In this document: positions 52,547 to 61,332 of the stretch, one piece after another
How positions within the stretch are numbered: position 1 is the first letter of the stretch
Layout: each line of letters starts with the position of its first letter
Source of the DNA: Metabacillus sp. FJAT-52054
Lineage (GTDB): Bacteria; Bacillota; Bacilli; Bacillales; Bacillaceae
Direction of reading: 5' to 3'
Assembly (NCBI RefSeq): GCF_037201815.1
Contig: NZ_CP147407.1
Location: 2,116,723 to 2,180,722 of the forward strand
Length of the DNA: 64,000 nt
Made by a program: the position numbers and the translations under genes
Notes under the pieces: model-generated
Database searches by the model: none
The model's input: the letters and a program-made list of their open reading frames with translations, nothing else
Told to the model about the DNA's origin: nothing

Positions 52547-53155
52547 TTATAGTCCATTCTTCACAGCCGCTGCGATCATTGCCGTACGTCTGGCCTGATG
52601 TTTGACAGCTTCCACAACGTCTTCCTGAATTCTGCCGTCCTGTCCTACTGTCACACTGTTTCCGTATGGATTTCCGCCGGAAGTGAATGCAGATTGGTCG
52701 GTGTAGCCAGGTGCTGCTACGATGGCTCCCCAATGATACATGGTCGCGTACAGGCTCAAAATGGTTTGCTCCTGACCTCCATGAGGATTGCTTGCTGATG
52801 CCATGGCACTAACCACTTTATTGGCAAGTTTACCCTGGAACCATAATCCCCCTGTAGTGTCCAAATACTGCTTCATTTGTGACGGAACGTTTCCAAACCG
52901 CGTTGGCACACTGAAAATGATAGCGTCTGCCCACTCCAGATCTGCGAGTGACGCTTCCGGAACATTAGCTGTTTCTTCAAGGTGTGTTTTCCATGCCGGA
53001 TTTGATTCAATTGCTTCTTTTGGAGCAAGTTCTTTCACCTTTAGTACTTTAACTTCTGCACCAAAAGATTTTGCACCCTCTTCTGCCCATTTAGCCAGCT
53101 GATAATTTGTACCAGTGGAACTGTAATAAATAACTGCAACGTTTACATTGGACAT
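52547..53155 (-). CDS. wrbA: NAD(P)H:quinone oxidoreductase, WrbA type
   Basis: A 202-residue flavodoxin-fold quinone reductase with YYSSTGTNYQLAKW (FMN phosphate loop), FSVPTRFGNVPSQMKQ, and the C-terminal SGGNPYGNSVT; these are WrbA hallmarks. It performs two-electron quinone reduction, limiting radical formation. AAAGGAGAG precedes the ATG at 53155; the longer frame to 53251 has no ribosome site. Another quinone-stress gene near yodB/yodC. Confidence 0.92.
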   Translation of the reverse strand: MSNVNVAVIYYSSTGTNYQLAKWAEEGAKSFGAEVKVLKVKELAPKEAIESNPAWKTHLEETANVPEASLADLEWADAIIFSVPTRFGNVPSQMKQYLDTTGGLWFQGKLANKVVSAMASASNPHGGQEQTILSLYATMYHWGAIVAAPGYTDQSAFTSGGNPYGNSVTVGQDGRIQEDVVEAVKHQARRTAMIAAAVKNGL

Positions 53156-53276
53156 GTTGAATCTCTCCTTTAATTGGAATACAGGAATTGCTTCAGCATC
53201 AAACATCTCAGATTCAAATAAAGTATACGGGTTAAGCACTCTATGCGTCAAATAATAACTTCCAAAAATAGAAAAA

Positions 53277-53297
53277 CCCCCGCATTATGTGCAGGGG
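53277..53297 (-). terminator. Hairpin after ctpA
   Basis: CCCC-GCA and TGC-(A)-GGGG form a short GC stem, 8 bases past the stop, with TTTTTC after it on the minus strand. Confidence 0.6.
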
Positions 53298-53305
53298 CCA
53301 TTTCA

Positions 53306-54697
53306 TTATTTTTTTAAAGCTTCAATTGCTTTGTTCATTTGCGTATCATGTTTCTTAATGAGCTCCTGTAAAGAAGTCAGCATCGATACTGTCGTATCCT
53401 TTTCAATCGTTCCGGTTTGTTTCAGCTTGTAATCTTTTTGATAGTTCATTACAGCTGTTTTCATCTTCGAATCAAATACTCCGTTTTCTTCTGTGCTGTA
53501 CCCTAGAGCATTAAGGAAGGCTTGTGCCGTTTTGACTTCTTTTGATGCGTCACCCTGTTTCAGCATCTTGGAAGGATCTAAATATGGAAGTTTTGCATAC
53601 GCAGGAAGAGAAACTTTTTCACCTGGTTCAATTCCTTTTTTATGAACCCATGTCCCTCCGGGTGTAAGCCATTTTGCAATGGTAAATTTAATGGAAGAAC
53701 CATCCTTGTATTTTTCTGCTGTCTGAATCGTCCCTTTTCCAAATGTTTTTTCACCGAAAAGAGGAATATCGGCAGACTCGTTCAGAGCTGCGGCCATAAT
53801 TTCGCCTGCACTCGCCGTTCCTTCATCGACTACCACTACGGCAGGAATGGTAATAGGGTTTTTATTTTCTGAGCGGTATGCTTCTCTGGAGCCATCCTTG
53901 TTTTCAACCTGAAGAATGTTTTTTCCTTCAGGTATAAACATTTCGCTCATCTTGATTGCCTGATCCATTAAACCGCCTGGGTTTTGCCGGAGGTCAATCA
54001 CAATTCCTTTTACTTCTTTTTCTTCCAGATCCTTAACTGCTTTGCTGAAGTCAGCTGCTGTTCTTTCTGAAAAAGTGGTAATCTGGATGCGGCCAATGTT
54101 GTCGTCCGTAACATTTGTGTAAACCGTTTCAATTGGAATTTCATCTCTCGTGATTGAAAATTCAAGCTCATGGGAGCCGCCGCGTTCAATACCGATTTTA
54201 ACCGCTGTTCCTTTTTCTCCTCTTATTAAGGCGACCGTATCATTAACGGTCTTGCCCTTAACACTTTTCCCATTTACCTTAACAATTTTATCTTTCGGCT
54301 TTAAACCTGCTTTTTCTGCAGGAGATCCTTTAATAGGGGAAACAATCATGACTTGTCCATCAATTTCCTGGAGTTCTGCCCCAATTCCTTCAAAGGAAGA
54401 GGAAATTGTCTCATTAAAGCTCTTCGAATCCTCTGCATTCATATAAGCGCTGTAAGGATCGCCAAGGGATTCCACCATTCCGTTGATTGCACCATCAATC
54501 ATTTTCACCTTATCTGTTCTCTGATAATATTTTTGTTCCAGTTTTTCATATGTATCCACTAATTTTGCAAAATCCGGGTTTTGCTGCACTTCTTTTTCCT
54601 GCACAATTGTCTCTGGCTTGGCCAAAGTCAAAGTCAATCCTGAGCTTATAACGGCTGTTAAAAGGATGATTAACAGCAGCTTTACATTTTTGTTCAA
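53306..54697 (-). CDS. ctpA: S41 carboxy-terminal processing peptidase CtpA
   Basis: A membrane-anchored serine protease of 463 residues: an N-terminal signal/anchor (about 5-26), PDZ domain (about 100-180), S41 catalytic core with Ser296 in EGTASAGE and Lys321 in FGKGTIQ, and a C-terminal peptidoglycan-binding domain (about 370-440). Length fits CtpA (466) better than CtpB. It works outside the membrane on unknown substrates. Its place near yodJ matches B. subtilis. Confidence 0.93.
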   Translation of the reverse strand: MNKNVKLLLIILLTAVISSGLTLTLAKPETIVQEKEVQQNPDFAKLVDTYEKLEQKYYQRTDKVKMIDGAINGMVESLGDPYSAYMNAEDSKSFNETISSSFEGIGAELQEIDGQVMIVSPIKGSPAEKAGLKPKDKIVKVNGKSVKGKTVNDTVALIRGEKGTAVKIGIERGGSHELEFSITRDEIPIETVYTNVTDDNIGRIQITTFSERTAADFSKAVKDLEEKEVKGIVIDLRQNPGGLMDQAIKMSEMFIPEGKNILQVENKDGSREAYRSENKNPITIPAVVVVDEGTASAGEIMAAALNESADIPLFGEKTFGKGTIQTAEKYKDGSSIKFTIAKWLTPGGTWVHKKGIEPGEKVSLPAYAKLPYLDPSKMLKQGDASKEVKTAQAFLNALGYSTEENGVFDSKMKTAVMNYQKDYKLKQTGTIEKDTTVSMLTSLQELIKKHDTQMNKAIEALKK

Positions 54698-54849
54698 TTT
54701 ATCATCACCTCATTATGAATTTTATTATGTCCGAGTGCCGTAAAAACGTCAACTAAACAGCAAAAGGAAATCTTTTATAGTCCTAAAAAAATAATTTAAA
54801 TGTTTCGACACCTTTCTCATGATTATTTTGTAAATTTTGTGTAAATTTT

Positions 54850-54945
54850 ATTACAAGTCAAATTGATTGGAGCAGTGGCGTGAGACCCTGCAGGCGCTAA
54901 GCAATCGAACGCAGCGGAAATCAACAGACAAAGTTAAATAAAGGA
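54850..54945. repeat. Dispersed intergenic repeat, shortened copy
   Basis: AAATTGATTGGAGCAGTGGCGTGAGACCCTGCAGGCG and ATCAACAGACAAAGTTAAA match the copy at 56425-56550, in the same orientation, with a smaller core. It sits just upstream of the ribosome site of the 54956 gene. Confidence 0.6.
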
Positions 54946-54955
54946 GGCGGTCATC

Positions 54956-55228
54956 ATGCTTCTAAATGACTTCATGATGGATACAGACAGAAAAATGATC
55001 AGCTTCTCATTTTCATTATTGAATGAAGTGAATGAGAAAATACAAAGAAAAATCCTCTTCTATGAAAATCAGGTTTTAAGCTATGTACAAAAACAAATCG
55101 ATACTTTCATTCAATCCCTTAATATAAGCATAACCCTTCAGACAATTTGCAGATCAGAGCTGTCCGCTCTAATTCAATCCAAACTTAACAGGATGCTCGC
55201 GCAATATTCCTTATTCAGAAGCTGCTAA
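54956..55228 (+). CDS. Small hypothetical protein, 90 residues
   Basis: Not recognised. AAAGGAGG stands 8 bases before the ATG, strong support for translation. The protein is helical, with FSLLNEVNEKIQRKILFYE and a long amphipathic helix YVQKQIDTFIQSLN, then a Cys (ICRSEL) and a C-terminal RSC. It is probably cytoplasmic. It ends 71 bases before yodH. Nothing in it suggests an enzyme; it might be a small regulator or structural protein. Confidence 0.6.
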   Translation: MLLNDFMMDTDRKMISFSFSLLNEVNEKIQRKILFYENQVLSYVQKQIDTFIQSLNISITLQTICRSELSALIQSKLNRMLAQYSLFRSC

Positions 55229-55299
55229 GACACATGACTCTCCCTATGCATAAGGTAAGAATAAGTAAATGAATTCTTCCATGCAAAGGAGATCTTAAA

Positions 55300-55998
55300 T
55301 TGCCAGACTATTTAAATATGATTTCATCATTAGGCATAGCAGGAGCCCATCCAGGCGGTCTGCAGCTCACCAAACAAGTTCTTTCAGAATTGAATCTTCC
55401 CTTTCCGTGCCGGATATTGGACGCTGGATGCGGCACTGGCCAGACTCTTCTCTATCTTTCCGGATTAGGATATGATGCTGCAGGTATTGATGCCGATCAG
55501 CGAATGGTCCAAAAAGCCAAAACACGGCTGTCTGGTGATTCCGTTCCTGTTGTTCAAGGCAGTCTGGAACAAATGAGTTTTGACAGCAGCCGGTTTGAAG
55601 CAGTATTGTGCGAATCCGTCCTATCCTTTACAAATTTGAATGCCTCATTAAATGAATGCCGACGCGTCCTCACTGATGGAGGTATTTTGGTCGCTGTGGA
55701 GGTCACCCTTGAAAAGCCTGCCGATCCAGCATCTTTCTCAGAAATAACCGGATTTTATGGATTTCAAGCACTTCAAACAGAGGATGAGTGGGTTTCGCGG
55801 TTTGAAAATAGCGGATTTACAAATATACGGAGCTTGGCAAAAGAGGATTTCACATTCGATGATGAAGAGCCTAATCATGATGTCGATATGGATGATACAG
55901 TGGAGCCGGCCACATTTCAGATTCTAAACAGACATCAGGAAATGCTGCAAAAATACGGCACTTTCCTAGGCTACCGGGTGTTTTTAGCAAATAAATAA
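55300..55998 (+). CDS. yodH: Class I SAM-dependent methyltransferase YodH
   Basis: A 232-residue methyltransferase with ILDAGCGTGQTLLYL (motif I, about 37-51), GIDADQ (post-I), the acidic ALLCESVL-type motif II and VEVTLEKP. It matches B. subtilis YodH in length and order; substrate unknown. The start is TTG with AAGGAGA 8 bases upstream. The C-terminal acidic region (DEEPNHDVDMDDT) is unusual but in frame. Confidence 0.85.
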   Translation: MPDYLNMISSLGIAGAHPGGLQLTKQVLSELNLPFPCRILDAGCGTGQTLLYLSGLGYDAAGIDADQRMVQKAKTRLSGDSVPVVQGSLEQMSFDSSRFEAVLCESVLSFTNLNASLNECRRVLTDGGILVAVEVTLEKPADPASFSEITGFYGFQALQTEDEWVSRFENSGFTNIRSLAKEDFTFDDEEPNHDVDMDDTVEPATFQILNRHQEMLQKYGTFLGYRVFLANK

Positions 55999-56080
55999 GA
56001 CAACCGGGATATTCGTACAAACTATTTCCCCCCTTCGTTCATAAGGTACAAGGTAAGGATTAAAAACGGAGGGATCCCAC

Positions 56081-56347
56081 TTGAGTCAAAACTATTATAA
56101 TATGTGCTGTCAGCATCATGGCAAGAATGTGCGAATCAATGACCGTTTCGGCAATGTACACACAGGGAGAATTGTCAACGTAACACGAAGCAGGGTTTAC
56201 ATCCAGCCAAATGGCCCGCGTCCGCGCGGAGCTTTCGGAATGGGCTTTTATGGTGGAGGCTATGGATATTATCCATATTACCCTGCTTATGGAATCGGCT
56301 TAGGTTTTATTACTGGATTTGCTCTTGGCAGTTTGCTTTTCTTCTAA
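56081..56347 (+). CDS. Small Gly/Tyr-rich protein, 88 residues
   Basis: Starts at TTG after GGAGGG (spacing 8). An N-terminal Sm-like or SH3-like short domain (GKNVRINDRFGNVHTGRIVNVTRS), then a GGYGYYPYYPAYG stretch and a hydrophobic C-terminal segment (GIGLGFITGFALGSLLFF) that may insert in a membrane. I do not recognise the family; similar layouts occur among Bacillus spore proteins. It is followed by its own hairpin. Confidence 0.65.
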   Translation: MSQNYYNMCCQHHGKNVRINDRFGNVHTGRIVNVTRSRVYIQPNGPRPRGAFGMGFYGGGYGYYPYYPAYGIGLGFITGFALGSLLFF

Positions 56348-56357
56348 TTGGATCGTC

Positions 56358-56386
56358 TCATAAAAAGGGCCCGATTAGGGGCCTTT
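56358..56386 (+). terminator. Terminator of the 56081 gene
   Basis: AAAAAGGGCCC and GGGGCCTTTTT pair with one bulge around a 5-base loop, 11 bases after the stop. Confidence 0.8.
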
Positions 56387-56424
56387 TTATGTACCTTATT
56401 CATTGAATAGTAAGCTTCCATATT

Positions 56425-56550
56425 GATTTTTAACTTTGCTGATTGGAGCGGAAGGCGTGAGACCCCGCAGCGGCGAAGCCAGGAGGAGGCTCGCCGCCCG
56501 CCCAAGGGTAAGCGAACGCCTGTAGCAAAAATCAACAGCCAAGTTTAATA
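56425..56550. repeat. Dispersed intergenic repeat, long copy (reverse orientation)
   Basis: AACTTTGCTGATTGGAGCGG, GTGAGACCCCGCAG, GAGGAGGCTCGCCGCCCGCCC, AGCGAACGCCTG and ATCAACAGCCAAGTTTAA read as the reverse complement of the copies at 8825 and 20318. Confidence 0.85.
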
Positions 56551-56559
56551 GAGCTTAAG

Positions 56560-56589
56560 AAAAAAGAGACTGAATTCAGTCTCTTTTTT
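56560..56589 (-). terminator. Terminator of mug
   Basis: AAAAAAGAGACT-GAATTC-AGTCTCTTTTTT is a perfect palindrome touching the stop codon, with U tract supplied by the stem end. Confidence 0.9.
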
Positions 56590-57089
56590 TAAATATGCTC
56601 ACTGATCATTTTGTAAATGGAAACAATTTCTTCGGTCTTCATTCGTACAAGTCCGCTTGAAGAAGGTGCAGCGAACTCCCTTACTCCGCTGATTAGCGGA
56701 TCTTTCTGGAATCCCCAAGGAGCTTTTTTCGCACTTCTGTACTGAAGATATACACCTTTTCCCACAAAACATACAATGCCAGGCTGATAGATTTTTATTT
56801 TATCCATTAATTCCAGCCTGCCTTCTGCATATTCCTGTTTCGTAATCTCCAAAGCATTTTTTGTCGGCCTGTGGACAATGTTTGTAAACCCGAACCCTTT
56901 TTCCAAAAGAGTATAATCCTCTTCCGGCTGATAAATTCGGTCCGTAAGACCTGCTTCAAAAAGAATTTTCCAGAAACGGTTTGTCCGATTCGCATAATGA
57001 TGTCCAGTCAAGCCCGATTGAATACTTGGATTAAATCCTGTAAAAAGAATCTTCAAGCCATAATCAAGCAAATCCATCGGTCTTTCCAT
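56589..57089 (-). CDS. mug: Mismatch-specific uracil/thymine-DNA glycosylase
   Basis: A 166-residue Mug/TDG-family glycosylase, which removes uracil or ethenocytosine from mismatches. Visible blocks are FTGFNPS with the catalytic Asn, ANRTNRFWKILFEAG, a GFTNIV segment, FVGKGVYL and the C-terminal APSSSGLVR (helix-penetrating loop, PSSSG). It begins 11 bases after the yodJ stop on the same strand, so they share a transcript. GCAGGTGAAGAG gives a modest SD. Confidence 0.92.
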   Translation of the reverse strand: MERPMDLLDYGLKILFTGFNPSIQSGLTGHHYANRTNRFWKILFEAGLTDRIYQPEEDYTLLEKGFGFTNIVHRPTKNALEITKQEYAEGRLELMDKIKIYQPGIVCFVGKGVYLQYRSAKKAPWGFQKDPLISGVREFAAPSSSGLVRMKTEEIVSIYKMISEHI

Positions 57090-57100
57090 CTCTTCACCTG

Positions 57101-57883
57101 CTATAATTTTTTTACCTGGTCAAAATATTCCTCAAGGGTCAGGTTTTTGTCATGAAGAGTTTTAGCCGTTTTCTTCCCTACATATCTTAAATGCCACGGT
57201 TCAAATTTATATTCCGTAACCGCAACTTTATCATTCAAGTAACGTACAACAAAACCGTACTTATAAGCATTTTCTTTGACCCATTTGCCTTCAGGGGTAT
57301 CTCCAAATTCCTTCACAAGCTCCATATTGACACTTTTGCTGGAAATATCCATTGCAAGTCCTGTTTGATGCTCACTTTGGCCTGGGGATGCAACAGCTTC
57401 CTCCGCTTTTTCTTCCCCTTTAGCTGCAATTTCCTGGTTTAGGATATTTTCCTGTCTATCATAGGAACGGTATCCCGAAACCGCAAATAATTCCAAATTA
57501 CTGTCCTTTGCACCCTTGAATAGCGATTCAAGAGCCCTGGCGGCCGGTTCTCTCACATATTTCTGGGGAATGTCGGCATCACCGAACGAGAACGGTACAT
57601 TAGGGACAGTCAAATCCTTAGGTTCATAATGTCCGGGAAGAGTGTTGTGCTTATTTACTAAAACGAGAAGATTATCAGGATTAGAAATCACTTTTTTCCC
57701 ATTCACCGCTTCAATCGCATTAAAATATTTTCCTTCGAGTACCATTACATCAGAGGTCTCGCTTTTGGTTTTTGAAGAAGGTTGTTCCACTTTTTCAGCC
57801 TGTTTGTTATCTGCCATTGGAAATGTGCATGCGCCTGAGAAAATAACCAGCGGTACAATAGCATAGGCGAGCCTTTTTTTCAT
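57101..57883 (-). CDS. yodJ: D-alanyl-D-alanine carboxypeptidase YodJ (VanY family), lipoprotein
   Basis: A 260-residue exported lipoprotein (lipobox FSGAC) with a VanY-type zinc carboxypeptidase domain. SGYRSYDRQ (about 136-144), SEHQTGLAMD with His172 and Asp179 as metal ligands, and EPWH with His231 complete the site. It trims D-Ala from peptidoglycan stems outside the membrane. It matches B. subtilis YodJ and precedes mug by 11 bases. Confidence 0.93.
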   Translation of the reverse strand: MKKRLAYAIVPLVIFSGACTFPMADNKQAEKVEQPSSKTKSETSDVMVLEGKYFNAIEAVNGKKVISNPDNLLVLVNKHNTLPGHYEPKDLTVPNVPFSFGDADIPQKYVREPAARALESLFKGAKDSNLELFAVSGYRSYDRQENILNQEIAAKGEEKAEEAVASPGQSEHQTGLAMDISSKSVNMELVKEFGDTPEGKWVKENAYKYGFVVRYLNDKVAVTEYKFEPWHLRYVGKKTAKTLHDKNLTLEEYFDQVKKL

Positions 57884-57982
57884 GTCTTACTACCACCCTA
57901 GATTGTAAAGTTTCTGTTTTCAGCAAAGTCCATTGTATCATTATTACCAAAAAAGAAAAAAACTATATTTGCCAATTAAAAA

Positions 57983-58003
57983 GATGCCCCTTTTGAGGGC
58001 ACC
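57983..58003 (-). terminator. Terminator of deoD
   Basis: GTGCCC and GGGCAT (with a wobble pair) around a short loop, then CTTTTTAATTGG on the minus strand, 11 bases past the stop. Confidence 0.75.
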
Positions 58004-58014
58004 TTCACTTGCTT

Positions 58015-58719
58015 CTATTTTTGAATAGCAGCCTCCAAGGCTACTTCAATCATTTCATTGAACGTAGATTGACGCTCTTCAGATGTCGTTTCCTCACCAG
58101 TCAGAATGTGGTCGCTTACCGTAAGAACAGATAATGCTTTCCGTCCAAATTTTGCAGCAATTGTGTATAGTGCGGAGGATTCCATTTCTATAGCGAGTAT
58201 TCCATATCTTGCCCATTTCTCCAGCTCAGCATTTTCGTTGTAGAACATATCCGCTGTAAATACGCTTCCTGCGCGGAGCTGAAGTCCTTTCGCGATTCCT
58301 GCATCATATGCTCTCTTTAATAGATCAAAGTCTGCAGTTGGAGCATAATCCACTCCGCCAAAAGTGATGCGGTTCATTTGCGAATCAGTAGATGCACTCA
58401 TAGCGAGAATGACGTCTCTAACTTTAACGTCCTTTTGAATTGCTCCGCATGTGCCCACACGAATCAGCTGCTGAACATTATAGCTTGAAATTAGTTCATT
58501 TACATAAATGGATATCGACGGAACGCCCATTCCTGTTCCCTGAACCGAAATCCGTTCCCCTTTATAAGTGCCTGTAAACCCTAGCATCCCGCGGACTTCA
58601 TTATAGCATTCCGGATTATCAAGGAATGTCTCTGCAATGTATTTGGCCCTCAGCGGGTCTCCTGGCAGCAGGATCGTTTCCGCAATTTGTCCTTCTTTAG
58701 CTCCTATATGTACGCTCAT
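58015..58719 (-). CDS. deoD: Purine-nucleoside phosphorylase DeoD
   Basis: Phosphorolysis of purine nucleosides (adenosine-preferring in Bacillus) in salvage. The 234-residue protein has [14 protein letters not shown] (phosphate site), GTGMGVPS, the VGTCGAI loop, and [12 protein letters not shown] with catalytic Glu residues, then TVSDHI with the purine-binding Asp. AGGAGG precedes the ATG at 58719; the frame to 58767 is an overrun. Confidence 0.97.
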   Translation of the reverse strand: MSVHIGAKEGQIAETILLPGDPLRAKYIAETFLDNPECYNEVRGMLGFTGTYKGERISVQGTGMGVPSISIYVNELISSYNVQQLIRVGTCGAIQKDVKVRDVILAMSASTDSQMNRITFGGVDYAPTADFDLLKRAYDAGIAKGLQLRAGSVFTADMFYNENAELEKWARYGILAIEMESSALYTIAAKFGRKALSVLTVSDHILTGEETTSEERQSTFNEMIEVALEAAIQK

Positions 58720-58788
58720 GTAAAAATCCTCCTCTATTGCAACTGTAGCATCTTCTGCTATATCCACATTGTACTTTGATTGAACAAA

Positions 58789-59154
58789 CTATGGAAGCTG
58801 TTTTCGAGAAAGGTATTTAGGCTTTATGACAAGTACGTTTCCTCTTGCAACGTACTTTTTCATGCTTTTTATATATTTCTCGAAAATCCAGACAGAGAAA
58901 AAGTAAAATGGAAGGTATACCATAGAAATCTTAACCATTTCAAAGAAATACATGGAGAATCCGTTAAAATCATGAAACTTTTGAAAGAAAACAATTTCAG
59001 AGAAGCTAATGAGCAAACTGACGAAATAAAGGTTGAGCAGATGAAAAAAAAACTGGCTTTTGCCTTTATAAAACAGTTTTTCGAGTTCCTTTTTGACTAA
59101 GAGGGCTGAAAGCGTTGAAATGGCACCAAGTATGCAAATGATCGTGAGAAGCAT
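58789..59154 (-). CDS. Small hypothetical membrane protein, 121 residues
   Basis: Three hydrophobic segments (TIICILGAISTLSALLV; FFFHLLNLYFVSLLISF; ISMVYLPFYFFSVWIF) and basic ends support a membrane protein. AGGGGA is 9 bases before the ATG. A 106-codon frame on the plus strand covers the same bases, but lacks a ribosome site and is less protein-like. I do not recognise the family. Its position just upstream of deoD on the same strand is not known to me from B. subtilis. Confidence 0.55.
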   Translation of the reverse strand: MLLTIICILGAISTLSALLVKKELEKLFYKGKSQFFFHLLNLYFVSLLISFSEIVFFQKFHDFNGFSMYFFEMVKISMVYLPFYFFSVWIFEKYIKSMKKYVARGNVLVIKPKYLSRKQLP

Positions 59155-59307
59155 TACAAAATCCCCTTTTTTTGTAGGTAGACAGATGGGTTATACACAC
59201 AGAAAACGCGTCAATGCAATTAAGTTCCGGCCATTAAACTGCATACGGACATGAACAGGCGGCCGGCTGAAGAAATTCAGGCTCCTGCTATCATCTATAA
59301 TGTGCAC

Positions 59308-59334
59308 AAGCAGCGAATAAAAAATTCGCTGCTT
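59308..59334 (-). terminator. Terminator of yodL
   Basis: AAGCAGCGAAT/ATTCGCTGCTT, an 11-bp stem with a 5-base loop, 7 bases past the stop; a short T/G tract follows on the minus strand. Confidence 0.75.
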
Positions 59335-59341
59335 GTTCTGC

Positions 59342-59656
59342 TTACCTCACATGAATACGATTAATCTTTTTCCATCCTCCAGAATGAAGCCTATAGTATT
59401 CCTGACCCCTTCTGCCTTCATCTATAAACAGAATGTCGCCTGTTTGTATAAATCTGGCGGTATAATCAGCCGGAACCGTATCATGAACATTAAATAGTCT
59501 AAAGGTTTTCTCCAAAGCATCTTGATGATCTTTCGCTTCGGTTTTAAAACTGTACACCAGCTTATAGCCTTTTGTATCACCTGAGACCTGAGTCTGAAAA
59601 ATAGATATGTCCATCATGCGCAGTTTTCTTTTTACCATAAGCAGCTGATCTTTCAT
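59342..59656 (-). CDS. yodL: YodL-domain protein
   Basis: A 104-residue protein matching YodL: MDISIFQTQVSGDTKGYK, HQDALEKTFRLFNVHD, and GDILFIDEGRRGQEYYRL then WKKINRI. In B. subtilis YodL affects cell shape through MreB when overproduced during sporulation-related expression. AGGGATTCAG gives a weak SD. Cytoplasmic, no membrane segment. It sits next to the PAP2 gene yodM, as in B. subtilis. Confidence 0.88.
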   Translation of the reverse strand: MKDQLLMVKRKLRMMDISIFQTQVSGDTKGYKLVYSFKTEAKDHQDALEKTFRLFNVHDTVPADYTARFIQTGDILFIDEGRRGQEYYRLHSGGWKKINRIHVR

Positions 59657-59726
59657 CTGAATCCCTCCGCATCATTTTCACTATGTATTAGCGATAAGAT
59701 GCCGAAAGTCCTTCAGCAAAACCAAA

Positions 59727-60341
59727 CTATTTTTGTCGAAAATTATGACTGGCGCGTTCATATAATCTTTTCAGGGCAATAAACCAGATCAGACCTGCAC
59801 AGATACCCGCGGTTATGTCCGAAACATAGTGAACGCCGATGTACACTCTGCTGACTGATATGCTGATAACAAAGAATATCATAACCGCTGTAATAATCGG
59901 GCGGTATTTCGGAAAGAACCGGATAAGGAGGTAACCGGAAAATGCAAAAATAGCAGCTGAGTTCATGGCATGGCCGCTTGGGAAGCTGTACGTATTTTCT
60001 TCCATTAATGGATTGAACGATGGTCTTTCTCTGTCAAATCCATTTTTCAAAAGCCAATTAAACAGCCTTGAGCCAGTAAAGCATATGAATAAGAACATTG
60101 CTTCTAATGCCCGCTTTTTATAGGCAAGAAGGATGGATAAGACAATCAATAAAGGAAAAATCGTTTTTCCTGAACCAAATTCGGTAAAGAAAATAAAATA
60201 ATCTGTGTACCATGAAGCCCGGTTGTATTCAAAAAATTTGACCATCCACTGATCGGCAGGCGTATACCAGCTTGAGTCATAAATAGCAGCCAGCACGATA
60301 AAGATTATGAGCAAAAGAGCTGTATTCCTGATGTCTTTCAT
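59727..60341 (-). CDS. yodM: PAP2-family phosphatase YodM
   Basis: An integral membrane lipid phosphatase with five to six helices and the three-part PAP2 site: K-x(6)-RP in LLKNGFDRERP, PSGH in YSFPSGHAMN, and SR-x(5)-H-x(3)-D in SRVYIGVHYVSD. Substrates may be undecaprenyl or phosphatidyl phosphates. GAAAGG precedes ATGs at 60347 and 60341; I take 60341, giving 204 residues, near YodM length. Confidence 0.9.
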   Translation of the reverse strand: MKDIRNTALLLIIFIVLAAIYDSSWYTPADQWMVKFFEYNRASWYTDYFIFFTEFGSGKTIFPLLIVLSILLAYKKRALEAMFLFICFTGSRLFNWLLKNGFDRERPSFNPLMEENTYSFPSGHAMNSAAIFAFSGYLLIRFFPKYRPIITAVMIFFVISISVSRVYIGVHYVSDITAGICAGLIWFIALKRLYERASHNFRQK

Positions 60342-60517
60342 GTACATGCGACCTTTCCTATTACAGTATTCATCTACGTTACCCATATTTTCGCATCAGT
60401 AAAACAAAAAAGCCAGTTTCCCCAAATGAATGGCAAAACAAGCTTCCGGGCAATATTTTAGCAACTGTTTGGGCACCCCCGCCAAATAGGATAGAGCCTG
60501 TTTGCGAAAAGAAAAAA

Positions 60518-60542
60518 CAGCTGAGCTTAGTTAGCTCAGCTG
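60518..60542 (-). terminator. Terminator of spo0M
   Basis: CAGCTGAGCT/AGCTCAGCTG with a 5-base loop, then TTTTTTC on the minus strand, 8 bases past the stop. Confidence 0.9.
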
Positions 60543-60550
60543 CCTGTCAT

Positions 60551-61321
60551 TTAGCTGAAACGCTGGATCGTTTGTTTAAGAATACCAGTCAGCTGGGGAA
60601 GATCATGTTTTGTTACCGACATTCTAACAGCTGTTTCATCTGTTTCAAGCATTTCTGAGAACAGACCGGACAGCCCTCTTGCTTTTCTGTCAATTTCAAG
60701 GACCATTTCAACCCGTTCATCCGTCACATCGGTAAAAACGACATCCAACTCATCCAATTTCCCTCTGAATGGACCTTGATACGGGAAAAATTCAAATTCT
60801 TGAACGAATGGAAGCCGCCTTCTTAATCTTGCAGATGCCGCTTCGTTTTCTGCATTTCTCAGCTGAAATCCAAGCTCACCAAGGGTATCAAAAATTTTCT
60901 GCTGGAGAGCACCCGGGTGTACATGGATGGCATCCTGGTCAGTCGGATCAACCGCATTTTTAATTTCAAGGCCTGTGTGAATCCAAATTTTTGACTGACC
61001 GTATGTAACAGGAGTATCTGACGGCAATACAAAGCGGAACGGAATTTCTTTATGTTCATCCGGCATGATGACGAACGGTTCATTAATTTTCACTTTTGAA
61101 ATAACCGCTGTCTGGGTGTATTTTTTGTCATCTGATTCCTTAACGTAATTGGTCATGACGGAAAGGTAAATTTCCGCAATTTCCTGCTCTGTTTTACCGC
61201 CTTTAATCGCGACAATTCCCTGAACATCTTCCCCTGCCCTTACATTTACGTCATGCAGACGGGTATCCACTTTCGCTGCACCAATTCCAACGCTTGCAAA
61301 TACTTTGTTAAAAAAAGACAT
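60551..61321 (-). CDS. spo0M: Sporulation-control protein Spo0M
   Basis: A 256-residue arrestin-fold protein of two beta-sandwich halves, beginning FFNKVFASVGIGAAKVDTRLHD; the second half ends in the ETAVRMSVTKHDL segment. In B. subtilis Spo0M is a membrane-associated protein whose loss delays sporulation; its biochemical role is not settled. The kinase gene ends 11 bases upstream and the 55-residue gene overlaps that one's start closely, so the three are one operon. Strong terminator after it. A half-length paralogue lies at 5712. Confidence 0.93.
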   Translation of the reverse strand: MSFFNKVFASVGIGAAKVDTRLHDVNVRAGEDVQGIVAIKGGKTEQEIAEIYLSVMTNYVKESDDKKYTQTAVISKVKINEPFVIMPDEHKEIPFRFVLPSDTPVTYGQSKIWIHTGLEIKNAVDPTDQDAIHVHPGALQQKIFDTLGELGFQLRNAENEAASARLRRRLPFVQEFEFFPYQGPFRGKLDELDVVFTDVTDERVEMVLEIDRKARGLSGLFSEMLETDETAVRMSVTKHDLPQLTGILKQTIQRFS

Positions 61322-61332
61322 ACTGACTCCTC

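Noticed and set aside
52305..52733. 142-residue minus-strand frame
   Set aside because: It overlaps the end of wrbA, its terminator and the start of the pyruvate-kinase-like gene; no ribosome site and no protein character.
56380..56400. TATGTACC near the 56.4-kb terminator as a Ter site
   Set aside because: The first eight bases fit, but the AAAT part and the A half do not.
58780..59100. 106-residue plus-strand protein
   Set aside because: It covers the minus-strand membrane protein; the minus frame has a ribosome site and clear hydrophobic segments, the plus frame does not.
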